Below, piece after piece: positions 12,346-23,400 of a DNA stretch of 64,000 bases. Location of the stretch: assembly GCF_042242105.1 (NCBI RefSeq), contig NC_092032.1:7048415-7112414 (forward strand), written 5' to 3'. Both the position numbers and the translations under genes were made by a program. Position 1 is the first letter of the stretch. Each line of letters opens with the position of its first letter. The stretch is from Pempheris klunzingeri (Eukaryota; Chordata; Actinopteri; Acropomatiformes; Pempheridae). The notes under the pieces were generated by a model. It was not told the origin of the DNA. It made no database searches and saw only the letters and a program-made list of their open reading frames with translations.

Positions 12346-14845
12346 ATGGCCCTGACTTTGGCAGACAGAGCCATTGGGGCCGTTATTGGGGCAGCAGTGG
12401 CAGATGCAGCCGGTAAGATAAACTGTGTGACACTGATGCTGGGACTGAGATACTTACAACAACAGAGCTTTCCATCTAACAAACTAAATCTGCTTCCTTC
12501 AGTTCCCATATCCCAGTAATTCATAGGCTGTTGCCTGTTTTGAGCTTCCACTGTTTCATGTTATGCACTTGTTTGATTTTAAGTGTCACAATTCTCCACT
12601 ATTTGCAATTGAATTTCTTTAGGGTGTTTCTCTAGGGTGCTTGTTAGGTGTTATACAATATGAACAGTGCTTTCTTGAGTGTTGCATGGAGGCATTATCA
12701 GGAGCATTATCTATCAGCAACATGTGCACATGTTGATAAAGTGCATGGGAGGTTCCCTAACTTGTATAAGTCATGATGACTTCACACTTAATGTCATGAA
12801 AGCTCAGTTTCTGCAACAGCTGCACTGATACACCGAAAATTGTAATTTATTTTCACTACAACATCATTGTTAACGCACTGTGTAATGATGTGGGACAGTA
12901 ACTAACACGTGATTCATGTTTAGATTCTGCATCATTCAACATGTATTTCCCTTTCCATGACATCTATTATCGACAGACTGTATATACAGGAGGTCAGGTC
13001 ATACCCAAAAACAAAACTATTGAATGTTCCACTATTTTTCTCCCTCTTTTTGTGTGTGTGTTCCCCACCCATACAGCCCAGCCCATGCACTGGATCTACA
13101 ATCCAGACAGGCTCAAAGAAGTCCTCTCCGATCTGGAGCCCTGTCCTGAGTTTCGGCCTCAGTCAGCGAACCCTTTCTACCGCAGGACGACTGGCGAGCA
13201 GACCTGCTATGGAGACCAGGCATACGTCCTGCTGGAGTCACTGAGCCAGTGTGGAGGTGGGCCCGCTGAACCGTATCCATAACAGACAGCAACTAGTAGG
13301 ATATGTGTCATATGTTAACATGACACTCTCAGTGCCTGCTCACATGTTAAAGCACTGTTCAATCATTAGAAAAGTTACCCTGTTCAAGATTGTGATTACT
13401 GATTATACAATTATCACTACATTTCCCATAAATACAGTCATTTCCTATGTCGCATAATGAGGAATTTAAAGGTCCCCCAAATTTGAAGATTTACCTTTTG
13501 ACTTTACTAGGTTGTATTGACTTCCTGGAGTCTCTACTGGTTAATATGACAAGATTCTCAGCCAAGAAATATCTCAAAACATAAATACACTTGTGTAGCA
13601 TTTAAACATACAAGATTAATGTGTTAATTTGTGATGTTTGGAGGTGCTGGCAGACACATTTTGTTACTTTTTGACCTCGTTAGCTGTTTCCAGTTTTCAT
13701 GCCAAGCCCAGGAAAAAGGTCTCCTGGCTGTAACTTCATATTTAACAGACTGACATGAGACCAGTACCAATCTTCTCATCTAACTCTTGACACAAAAGTG
13801 AACAAGCTCTTCATGCTAAGCTAAGTCTATAAGTGAATTTCCCAGAATGCTGAACTTTCGCACCACCTTTAAGAGATCATTATTTTGCATGACGTAAAGT
13901 TTATACAAGATGATGTCACATAAATGTGCTTGAAACAAATGGCATGCATTGCTCCTCAGATCACAGAGAAACGTAAAAATGATTGTTTTCTAAAAATCGT
14001 GTCAGCAGACGTAAATGTTGAAGACTTGACGAAGCGCATCTACAAGTTCTTTGGCTCAGGAACAGTGTACGACCTGCCTCTCAATGATCCCTACAGGAAG
14101 AAAGGAGGTACTGTACCTGTCCAGCTTTTATGTAACTGTGCATCTCGCCAAGCAACATGTCAGTTTTATTATGTCCATATGTGTTAATCATCAGCTAAAC
14201 TCTAACTCTAAAAGGATGTGAGAGGTTCTGTTTCTGTCTGATAATACCGTGCATATCGTTTTTCCTCCTTGCTGATGGGGAACTCCCTTTCCATGAAAAT
14301 ATTCCATACAGCCAGACTTCCCTGTTTTCTGTTATTTGATACTTTTTTACTGTCAGAATATCGTATAAATATAGTGCTACTGTAAGTCACAGCACATGGC
14401 GCCACTGGGAATGGTAAACAGCAGACAGTTTTATGACCTAGAATAATATAACAAGAGCTGTGTCATCGTCATGGCCAGCGATAGCAATCATGACAAAGCA
14501 GACACAGAAAAGAGCTCCACCTACAGAAACAAACTGCATCAACAGAAAGTTCAAGGAAATGTCTCTAAAACTCTGTTGCATGGTTTGTCGTTTAGTCCTA
14601 CTTCTCTGATTCTGTTTTCACCATAGGCAATGAGGAAGAAGCTGTCAAATAAAAATTTTCCAATGCAATGTAGCCGTTTGTTACATTTGTTAGGTCCCAA
14701 AGCCGTCCTCCCCATTGATGGCCCGTGGAGAAACGGGAGCCTGAAAGCTTTCATCAGAAATGTGGATGCCGACAAAGAAGAAACTGGTAAGGATCACAGA
14801 TTATAAGTGCATGAAACCCTCCCCAGACTTTTTTAGTTTTTGTAA

Positions 14846-14882
<37 letters not shown>

Positions 14883-17800
14883 TTTTAAGGCTGCGATGTG
14901 GACTGCCAGATGGACGGTGTCACTAAGCTGGCTCCGGTGGTGGCCATGTTTGCTGGCCGACCTGAGATGCTGGAAAAAGTGGAGAAAGCCATACGGGTGA
15001 CTCAGAACAATGACATGTGTGTGGCTGTGACGCTGGCTGCAGCAAGGTAAGAAATGCAGGCGTTCTAAAGAACCTGATAAACTTTTGGTCCAGCACAGTG
15101 GTCATTAGGATGTTTTTAAAGGAGTGAAGAAAGGGGCAGTGCTGAACCTTTGTTTGTCTTTCTAACTTTGTTAGGTTTTTGGAGCATTTCATTCTGAACG
15201 GTCCAGATCCCAATGCTCTGGATGCAGTTCTAGCTCAGCTGAATGACCCGAAGAGACAGAACCCTCAGGAGCTGGATCGGGCTGTCATTGGTAAGGCTAC
15301 CAGGACATGTGTCTTCAAAGGTTTATTTCTAATTTAATAGTATATTATGACAAAATACACGTTTTTCTTTCTTGCTGAGAGTTACACGAGAAGACCTCTA
15401 TAATAACTATCTGTTAAATATGAAGCTGTGTCTGGGGTTGATTAGCGTAGCTTAGCATAAAGACTGGATGCAGAGGGAAACCTACTAGCACTCCTAAATC
15501 TGGTCTCAGAACCAGACGGTACTAGGACCAGTTTTATGGTGATTATGGTGTAGTTGGCACCAAGACTTTCTTTTCTTGGTCATTTTAGCATAACTTTACA
15601 AACGATATCTACATGTGAATGCAGATAAATGGAAATAAAGCCCAGTAAAAAACATTGGGTACTGAGATTACATTTTGGTCAATGTGTGGACCATGACTGG
15701 TCAGTACAACTTGGACTACGAATGGACCACAAAAAGAAACCAGAAGGCTTAAGATACCACAATCTTGTCCCTTGCCTACAGATCCTGCGTCCATATGCAG
15801 GTATCTGTTTATAGAGATAACCATGAACCCAAAAGCTGTTGTTTTACACCTCAGCTTTTACATGGATTAAACAAGCAAGATATAAGGTGTTAATTAGTGA
15901 GGTATAGATAACAGAGTCAGGAAAGCTGTTTCCCTTTGCTGTAACTGGGTCTGTAATTGAGCTAATCAGCGCTGGCTCTGGTTTCATGTTTAATCGGCAG
16001 GTGCTATCAACCATCTCATCAAACTCGCCACAAGGAAACAAATAAGTGTATTTTCCAAAATGTTGAACTAAATGGTACTAAAAGTTCAAACTAAAACTAA
16101 AAGCTAAAACTGACTCCAGGCTCCGGCTCCAGACTGAGAGGTGTTATTCTCCTCATTTAACCGTGTGAAGTTATGTATGTATGATTCCTGGAATGTGGAT
16201 TCATTTATTTACTAGTAGTAATGTGAGAACACCTGCAGCTGGTAGCAACCTTTACAGTGTATGTGCCACTGTATCCCATCATCCTTCCCTAAAACAAGCA
16301 GGCAAAATACAACACAAAAACATGCAGGTCTTATGGGAACTGTAGTGAGAAATGCAAGAAACTCAAAATGCTGCGTGCAGGAACACGACCATCTTTAAGG
16401 AAATCATAGCGTTTGCCTTTCTAAATCAAAGAATAATGTTACAAGATATTTAATGTGTGTTATGTGAGTAATCAGCCACATTAAGCCAGCTCCAGTGTCT
16501 AAATGTTGTATATTTTCTCTCTCTTCCTGTATCTCTGCTGAAGCGCATATCCACCAGGTGAAGGACAACCTAGCCAAGACATCCCAACAGCTCGTACCTG
16601 CTGTGTTCACAAACACATGAGGTAAGCCAGTGGATGGCAGCAGGATTCAGGTCTGTTGACTTGGCACAGCTTGCAATACCCTTCCTGTCAGTATATCCGT
16701 TAGTAGGTCCTCCAGCCTTTGATCTGTTGACTTATGGTCTCCCTCCTCCTTCCTTTTCATTTCCCCCTACCCGCTGAGTGGAGTGTCTCAGGTTTTACTG
16801 GGCTAAAAGGTTAATCTACATGTGAAGTGTTCTGCTGGCGATATCCACTCAAGTGCCAACTTGAACTGTAAAATTAATGTGCAAAAGTAAAACAAATTCT
16901 GGTGTTTTTCGGGGCACAGTGACGAACGTATGACATTTATTGGCAGTGTGGGAACACCTAAAAAGTCTGGATCATTTATATTTAACATTTAACAGATCAG
17001 CAATCAAGCTCCTACTAAATCTGTGTTTGTGTCTAGCCCTGCCTGGTGCGTTCCAGGGAGCGCTTCATGGAGTCCTGAAGCTGAAGCAGCTGGATGAAGC
17101 AGTCAGGGACACCATGCGCTGCGGGGGATGCACCGCCAGCCGAGCCTCCTTCATTGGAGCCTGTTTTGGGGCACAGGTACTGAAGGAATGTGGCTCTAGG
17201 ACACAAACAGCAGTCATTAGACACCGACATTGTTTTGGTGGGAATCAGGAGGAGTCTCCTGGCTGCATTTTTAAAGAGCATCATTCATTTAAGAAGTTTT
17301 CTTGTTAAACTTAGTGTCTATTCCTAGACACTGATTTGAGGAAGAGGTGTTTTGATTTTGTATTGGGCAATGCTGTGGATTAGAAGCCCCCAAGTTACTG
17401 TGGATTTATTCATTTAGAGCATACAGGGTATCAATAAAATACGTCCTATTGCATGGAAGTTCAAGGGAGACAAATGATTAGAAAATACAGGGTTCATAAT
17501 TTTGTGTTTAAAGGAGACACAGAAACAAATTACACGGTCAGTTTTACTGTAAGAACCTTTTTCATAATTACAGGGTACAATATCAATATTACAAGGCAGG
17601 AACAGTGAGGTAACCATCTTAACAATGAAATTATATTATATTATATTATATTATATTATATTATATTATATCATATCATATCATATCATATCATATCATA
17701 TCATATCATATCATATCATATCATATCATATCATATCATATCATATCACATCATATTATATTATATTATATTATCATTTATTAACTTTTTCAAATGGAGT

Positions 17801-18281
17801 ACCTATTGTTATAAATATAGTTTTTCTATATTAAGTGTAAAAAGCCATAATTTGACTCCTTTTCATAGCAAAGCAGAGATGAAAATGCACATAGGTCAAG
17901 TCTGCAGGTAACCTTTCTGTACCTTATAAATACAACACTGTACATTGTTCTCATACTGTATCAGTAAAATATTACAGGAACAACATTGCAAAGTGTGATG
18001 CTCACCCACATTTTACACTCTGCAGCATTTACTGTATCAGACAGACAGCAGCACTTCAAACGCTTCCTTTTGCATCTTGGTGTTGTCTGTTCGATGAGCT
18101 TGACAGTGAGCTCAGATATTGTGAAAGCTCTGTGCTTCCTGTGATGCTTTCAGCCGTCGTCTTGATGTGTTTTCAGACCGGTGTCCAGGGAATCCCCGAG
18201 TCCTGGAGGACGAGGACACTCAGATACCCTCTGCTGTTGGAGCTTGCCGAAAATATGGTCCAAAAAAGTCAGCGAATGTAG
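12346..18281 (+). CDS. selenoj: Selenoprotein J (J1-crystallin / ADP-ribosylglycohydrolase-like)
   Basis: There are nine coding exons: 12346-12412, 13077-13256, 14006-14107, 14694-14786, 14890-15046, 15175-15290, 16544-16621, 17037-17176, 18177-18281. All have GT-AG borders, the phases join, and the total is 346 codons (345 residues plus TAG) if one internal TGA is read through. The protein is of the J1-crystallin branch of the ADP-ribosylglycohydrolase fold. It opens with RAIGAVIGAAVADAAAQP and MHWIYN, then has YGDQAYVLLESL, GPWRNGS, MDGVTKLAPVVAMFAGRP, RVTQNND, and LPGAFQGALHGVL near the end. Residue 264 is TGA, where Cys stands in relatives, as expected for fish SelJ. The start ATG (12346) has an in-frame stop just upstream. 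An untranslated first exon further left is possible. The biochemical activity of SelJ is not settled. A structural or lens role and glycohydrolase activity have both been considered for the family. Confidence 0.92.
13505..13875 (+). repeat. teleost interspersed repeat, copy A (selenoj intron 2)
   Basis: Landmarks of a common teleost repeat are visible: 'gacttcctggagtctct', 'gctgtttccagttttcatgc', 'cttcatatttaacagactga', 'tcttctcatctaactct', 'tttcccagaatgctgaact'. I cannot name the family. It lies wholly between selenoj exons 2 and 3. Confidence 0.6.
14848..14881 (+). repeat. selenoj: (TG)17 tract abutting the exon 5 acceptor
   Basis: Seventeen perfect TG units are followed only by GTTTTAAG before selenoj exon 5 begins at 14890. 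The tract takes the place of most of the usual polypyrimidine stretch. Confidence 0.95.
15340..15480 (-). repeat. teleost interspersed repeat, copy B1 (selenoj intron 6)
   Basis: The segment contains 'ctgttaaatatgaagct' and 'tagcgtagcttagcataaag', the reverse complement of landmarks in copy A (13505-13875). It is therefore in the opposite orientation to copy A. Confidence 0.5.
15840..16070 (+). repeat. teleost interspersed repeat, copy B2 (selenoj intron 6)
   Basis: The segment runs 'ttttacatggattaaacaag', 'aaggtgttaattagtgagg', 'ccatctcatcaaactcg', 'gtattttccaaaatgttgaa'. It belongs to the same family as copies A and B1 and has copy A's orientation, so B1 and B2 face each other inside one intron. 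Confidence 0.5.
16618..16620 (+). other. selenoj: in-frame TGA, probable selenocysteine codon
   Basis: The frame of selenoj exon 7 reads VPAVFTNT-TGA-G and then splices after one base into exon 8, which continues A-LPGAFQGALHGVL. Conserved family sequence therefore runs on directly after the TGA. In J1-crystallin relatives this position is a Cys in a (N)C.LPG context. This is the classic sign of a Sec codon. The frame stays open on both sides, so decay is unlikely. Confidence 0.9.
17629..17775 (+). repeat. composite pentanucleotide array (ATATT)n-(ATATC)n-(ATATT)n
   Basis: About 29 five-base units lie in selenoj intron 8. The outer units are ATATT, and an inner block of about 19 units carries a T-to-C variant (ATATC). 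There is no non-repeat spacer, so it is a microsatellite and not a CRISPR array. Confidence 0.97.
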
Positions 18282-18565
18282 TTCAGCTTTGATTTTTGCA
18301 CAAAATGCAATTGTTTCATCACCTATCAAGTATTCATGGAGTGTGAATGAGACTTTCTCAAGTCACAGATGTGCTTTGACATGACAATCCATGACAGTCA
18401 CATTCTAAAGTCTCGGACTGAATGAAACTCGAAACCATTTGTTCTGTCAAAGCTGCATCATGTGAGAAAATGAAAGTCTGTGTAACGTATTTACATTGTG
18501 TTGAGGACATGAAAAACATTCATCCTCAGCAGCCTCAAATAAAGAACCTTTATGTTAACACATCT
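18282..18565 (+). other. selenoj: selenoj 3' UTR with poly(A) signal
   Basis: Sequence after the TAG stop runs to an AATAAA at 18538-18543. A SECIS element is required here (or just downstream, if a later poly(A) site is used) for Sec insertion. I tested the visible ATGA motifs (18347, 18379, 18391, 18422, 18470) for a stem with an apical AA and a distal GA and found none that fits well. A small hairpin (GAGG..ATGAA / TTCAT CCTC, about 18503-18527) is present but does not match the SECIS core. Confidence 0.6.
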
Positions 18566-20249
18566 GTATTGTTCCTTTATATTTTTCTTCCTAAGTGGAC
18601 AGCTGGGATTTCCTAGTCTCAGCAAACCTGCTTTGCCTTGATGAAAAAGTCATTTTGCTGAAGTGAAGTTTCTCCCACCCGCGAGTGCTTTGTGTTATTG
18701 TGAAGAGAAAGAGCAGATAGACACAGATTTACTAGTGTAACAACCGGAGACTGCAACCTATTCCTCCCTCGAAGGAGCTTTCAGCCTTCCAAAAAGTGCT
18801 GACTTCCATAATCGCGTGTTTAGAGCACCCACCCCAACAATTCTGAAAGTTGGCCAAGCAGAAAGCAAAGCCAGAGCCTTAATAGCTTTGACACAGTGTG
18901 GTTATAAAAAGTGCAGTGTGTAGGCTACTGTTGCAGCACATTAGCTGTTTTACAGCTTAAACTTGAAAAATGATAAATAGTTAGAGTTTTTTCAAGGTTT
19001 TCAACTGTAAATCAATATCTTTATGTAAACTGGTATTACATGTCGTCTTGGCAGTGCAATAAGAAACTGCGGTACGTGTGTGATGGGAAAACCCCACGTC
19101 CTTTTTCAGTCGTGTGGCCTAAACACAGCGTAGGAACAAAAGTGTGGCCGAAGACACCGTGGAGCCATTGTTTAGCTGAGCGAGAAGCTTGTAGCTGACA
19201 GTGCATTGGTAGCCTACAGAGGGGAAGTCATTTGATTTCGCTCTCTGCCTGACTTCCTCCCACACAGCAGGTAGCAGCCTCTGTCTGGCATAATTACATC
19301 CAGACCCGAAGAGTGTTTTTGTTTTTCCAAAATCTGCCAAAACCCGCTTCCTCAAGACATTTTCTAAGAAAAAGGAGAGGGTTGCAGAAGATATCATGTT
19401 GTAGAAATATTATCTTCACTGTGTCAGCATCACTACTCAGCATATATACCTGTAGCAAGCAAATAGTATTACAGGTCTGTTTCATGATGACGGGGTATAC
19501 AGTTGTTAGGAAAAAACATGTAAATCTCACACAATGGGAGCAAAGAGACAATATTCTAAAGCAGAGGACCTGAACAAGCTCTTTCTGGCTGTCTCCCATA
19601 ATAGCCTCACTTGTAGTCCAACCCAATTTGTACTTTAGCTCCATGATGTTCTGCTTTATGGTGACAAAGATCAACATCTATTATATTTTGTATTAGATGT
19701 TTAATCTTATACTGAATTTGTGTAGGTGGGTCAGATGTCTTAATGTGCTACTAAGGTACTATTTACTGTTGTTTCGTGTTGGAATAAAACAAGTGTTATT
19801 GTTGAATTTCACTGCAAAGTATTAATGCATTTTTGATACTTCCACCTTTTTGCATTAGGCTGGGGTGTTTGGATGTTGCAAAGCTCTACCCAGCAGATTT
19901 TCAACTAGTCACCACTTCTGCTAAAGGTTGATAATCAGATAAATGAGTCATTGTTCCAATATATCTGATACGTTTGGAGTTTTAAACTACAACGCTACAT
20001 CATGATATCAGTGGTAAGGGATCAGTGAGGGGGCGTGAGTCAAGGTAATGTGTCCTTATAGATAAGATTCTGTTCCTGTCATATAACCTGTGATATTTTT
20101 CAATCACCGTTTGCAGGGCAATCGACCGCAAACTATAGCGTCGCTTCTGAGGCTTCTGTTTGTGCGGTTCAATGTTATTCGTTGTCGCTTGAAAACATAT
20201 TTGACAATGATTTTTCCCACCAACTTTTTTCCATCTTCGGCGTCTGTCG
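18566..20249. other. intergenic, selenoj to sh3glb1
   Basis: No exon, RNA gene or clear mobile element was recognised. The two longer minus-strand frames around 19119-19677 have no family signal. Confidence 0.6.
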
Positions 20250-20456
20250 ATATGCGCATGCGCGACATTTTCTCTCAGCAATCAGAATTAGAGCGGAGAA
20301 GTGAATCATCTTGTTCGTACACTATCTTTGTCAGGCTCAACAGCTGGGTGGAACTCCGACAAAAAGTTGCTTCAATGACATTTTCTACAGGGATGGCAGT
20401 TAGACTGTGAAACAAGCCAGCTATTGCATCAAGAGTTGTATTTTCTCCGCTGTGCC
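20250..20456 (+). promoter_or_regulatory. sh3glb1: sh3glb1 promoter / 5' UTR with NRF1 motif
   Basis: A consensus NRF1 site, TGCGCATGCGCG, lies at 20253-20264, about 200 bases before the start codon. NRF1 sites are typical of TATA-less housekeeping promoters. No TATA box is evident. Confidence 0.6.
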
Positions 20457-23400
20457 ATGGATTTTAATGTTAAGCGGTTAGCCGCAGACGCCGGTACTTT
20501 CCTTAGCCGTGCGGTACAAGTAAGTTTGACCGTCTAGTTCGTGTTTGTCGTTTGTCGCTAATCGACGTTAGCTGCTAGCTCAACCAGTCAGGTAGCGTTA
20601 GCTCGTTTGCTAAACAGTTATTGTGTAGCTAAGCACCCGGCTATCACCTGGGAGAAAACTTTCTCTCCTGCAAAGTACTGACATATAAGTGGTTTTAAAC
20701 AGTGGCGGAGACCTCTCAGACTCTGTTATAGTAAACAGTTCAGCATAACCATCAAAGCAGGCCTCAGAAACCATTAGAGCTATCAACATTAGCCCGGCAG
20801 ATAACGTTCATTTAGTATGCTAATTGATGCTAACGGTTGTAAACAGCTTCTCTCAAACCCGTCCAACGTTTGTGTATCACCTTTAAGCCAAGTTTATGTT
20901 TATGTGCACACTCTAACCAGTGATTTTCTTTTAAGTTTACAGAAGAAAAATTTGGCCAGGCTGAGAAGACAGAGTTGGATGCCCATTTGGAGAACCTCTT
21001 GGTCAGAGCTGAGACCACCAAGCAATGGACGGAAAGGATAATGAAGCAGACAGAAGTGTTACTACAGCCCAACCCGAGTAAGGCCACACCTTTGACTCTG
21101 GACTGACAAACAAAATGCTGACATACTGGACCCCTTTTTCAGGGCAGTGCAGGGCAGGTACCCACCCTATGTTGCCCCCTGTATGGAGGATGTCACCACA
21201 CATATGTGTTACAGTTGAACCCAATATTTGGACATCAACAACTGCTGTAACATCAAATTACAGTTACTGACAGTTGATGTACTGTTTCTGGACTGAAGAT
21301 GACTCAGTGATTCAGGAAATGCCTGCGTCATTTAGGAGATGTACATGCCAGTAAGAAATGTCAGAAATGTTTAACGTCTTTAAGATGGTGGTTGGCGTAC
21401 ATCTGCAGGTAGGGTGTCGGTGAAGTCTGTAAGCTCAGCTGTGCATCTGCCTCAGCTCACACCACGACGCCATATAGCTGCATCACAAACAAGGACAGAG
21501 CAGCTGCTGGTTACAGTCTTGTGTAACACTCTTGGGTATGTTAAACTGCATTTGTTCTACTTATGCTATGTTCACGTGCAGCATACCACAGTTATGCCGA
21601 CTGTGATTGCCAGTGTTCGATCATCTGATGTGATCATATGAAACAGTTCTGATATTTTTCTGGCTATGGTCATTTTCATGGAAGCTTCTATTTTCCAAAT
21701 GGAAAGCAGGCTGTTTGGACGCACTGTCATAAAGTCAGTGCCTGCGTTTGGCTCCCTCACTGTAGTCTTATGACTTTGTAATTGAGTTTTCTTGTTGTGA
21801 TCTGCAGATGTCCGACTAGAGGAATTTGTGTATGAGAAACTGGAGAAAAAAGCCCCTACACGGATGAACAACCATGAGCTGCTGGGCCAGTCCATGATCG
21901 AGTCAGGAAATGAATTTGGTCCTGGAACTGCCTATGGTGAGTGATGCACTGAGCTGCCTGACGTACTGGGACCTCAACGAATATTCAACCCCGGCTTAAT
22001 TCTGGTAAACAATGGCTGTGCTTCAGATAAGTTTTATTCGTGGAGTTTATGTAGCTGATTCTTGTCACACAGTCCTCAAGTAAAGGCTTTTTGACAGTTT
22101 GTGGGGATTTGAGCGCCATCAGTCGCCATCTTTTATGGTCAATATCCACTTTGTATGTAGCCACACACCTCTCTGTCTTCTCCAGACTGAAGGCTAAAGC
22201 TTTCTGTGAGGCTGTGGCGCCACACTGTACAGTCCTCCCGTCCAGTGTTGTATTGGGAGTAAAGTTGTGTTTGTGCTGCCGACCATTACAGGAAATGCTC
22301 TGATAAAATGTGGAGAGACGGAGAAACAGATTGGTGGAGCAGAGCGGGAGTTGATCCAAAGTGCAGCCATCAACTTCCTGACGCCTTTCAGGAACTTTCT
22401 TGAGGGCGACTTCAAAACCATCCTGGTGAGTCGGAGCGCTGCCCGAAGGTCTTAAATCACTTTCACTTCTCACTGACCTTTGAACTTTTATCTGGAACTT
22501 ACTTTGAATACTACTGGCTGTAAATTGAAGACGATATAGTTTTGATAACGGTCCCTAGCATTTTACAGCCTTGATACTCAGAAATCATATTGAACTCTGT
22601 CCAATCCCCATATTGGACACGCTACACTTTTTAAAAAAAATCCCCAATTCAGTTCAGTTTCAGGGTCTAACTGATGTGTAATTCTGTATTGCCAAATGTT
22701 TTTATATTTGTTTTATATTTTCAAAATGAAAGCTCTTCTATGGTGGACCATACGACACCTGACATAGTCGTCTTTATTTTACTGTGTGCGCCTGTTTGAT
22801 GCTAATGTAGCTTCCACCATTAGACCATTTATCAAATGCATTCAAACATCCTGCACATGGAACATGTGGTTGTGCTTAAGAATCCTAATATTACTGCTCA
22901 TCCTCCATCTGCTGTAAAGTGAGTGATGACAGCAAATGCAAACCACTGAGCTCATCTGCAAGAAAACTGTGACAGTGTGAGATGCACAGAGCGGAGAATT
23001 CTAGTTTTTGAGGGTTTTACTGTGTTATGTGATTTGTGTCCAGAAAGAACGGAAGCTACTGCAGGTCAAACGTTTGGATTTGGATGCAGCCAAAACCAGG
23101 CTAAAGAAAGCCAGGATGGCCGATGCCAGAGCCGCAGTAAGTACACACATGCACACACACATACACACACACCATCATCTGCAGTGATTTTTTTGCATCT
23201 GGATGTCTTTGGGTTATTTTAATGCTGATTAATGAACAGTTTTAGTGCTTTTTCTGAAATCATTAGCCAAATTTCCTTTCCCAGGAAGAAAAGCTGTTGG
23301 GGCATATCCTACTGTCCCTCAGCCACACCAGTCATGACTGACACGCCAAATTGCACAACATGAAGCTGACCATTTTATCTCCTGTGACTTGCTTGCAGTC

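Noticed and set aside
16618-16620. TGA as a sign that the J1-crystallin-like gene is a pseudogene
   Set aside because: All other exons, phases and splice sites are intact, and conserved family sequence follows the TGA directly, which fits Sec.
17629-17775. Regular short repeats that might suggest a CRISPR array
   Set aside because: No unique spacers between repeats; this is a tandem microsatellite in a vertebrate intron.
17625-17834. Open frame rich in Ile, Tyr, Ser and His
   Set aside because: It is a translation of the pentanucleotide microsatellite, not a protein.
19119-19677. Overlapping minus-strand frames between selenoj and sh3glb1
   Set aside because: Diverse hydrophobic reading with no domain and no flanking exons.
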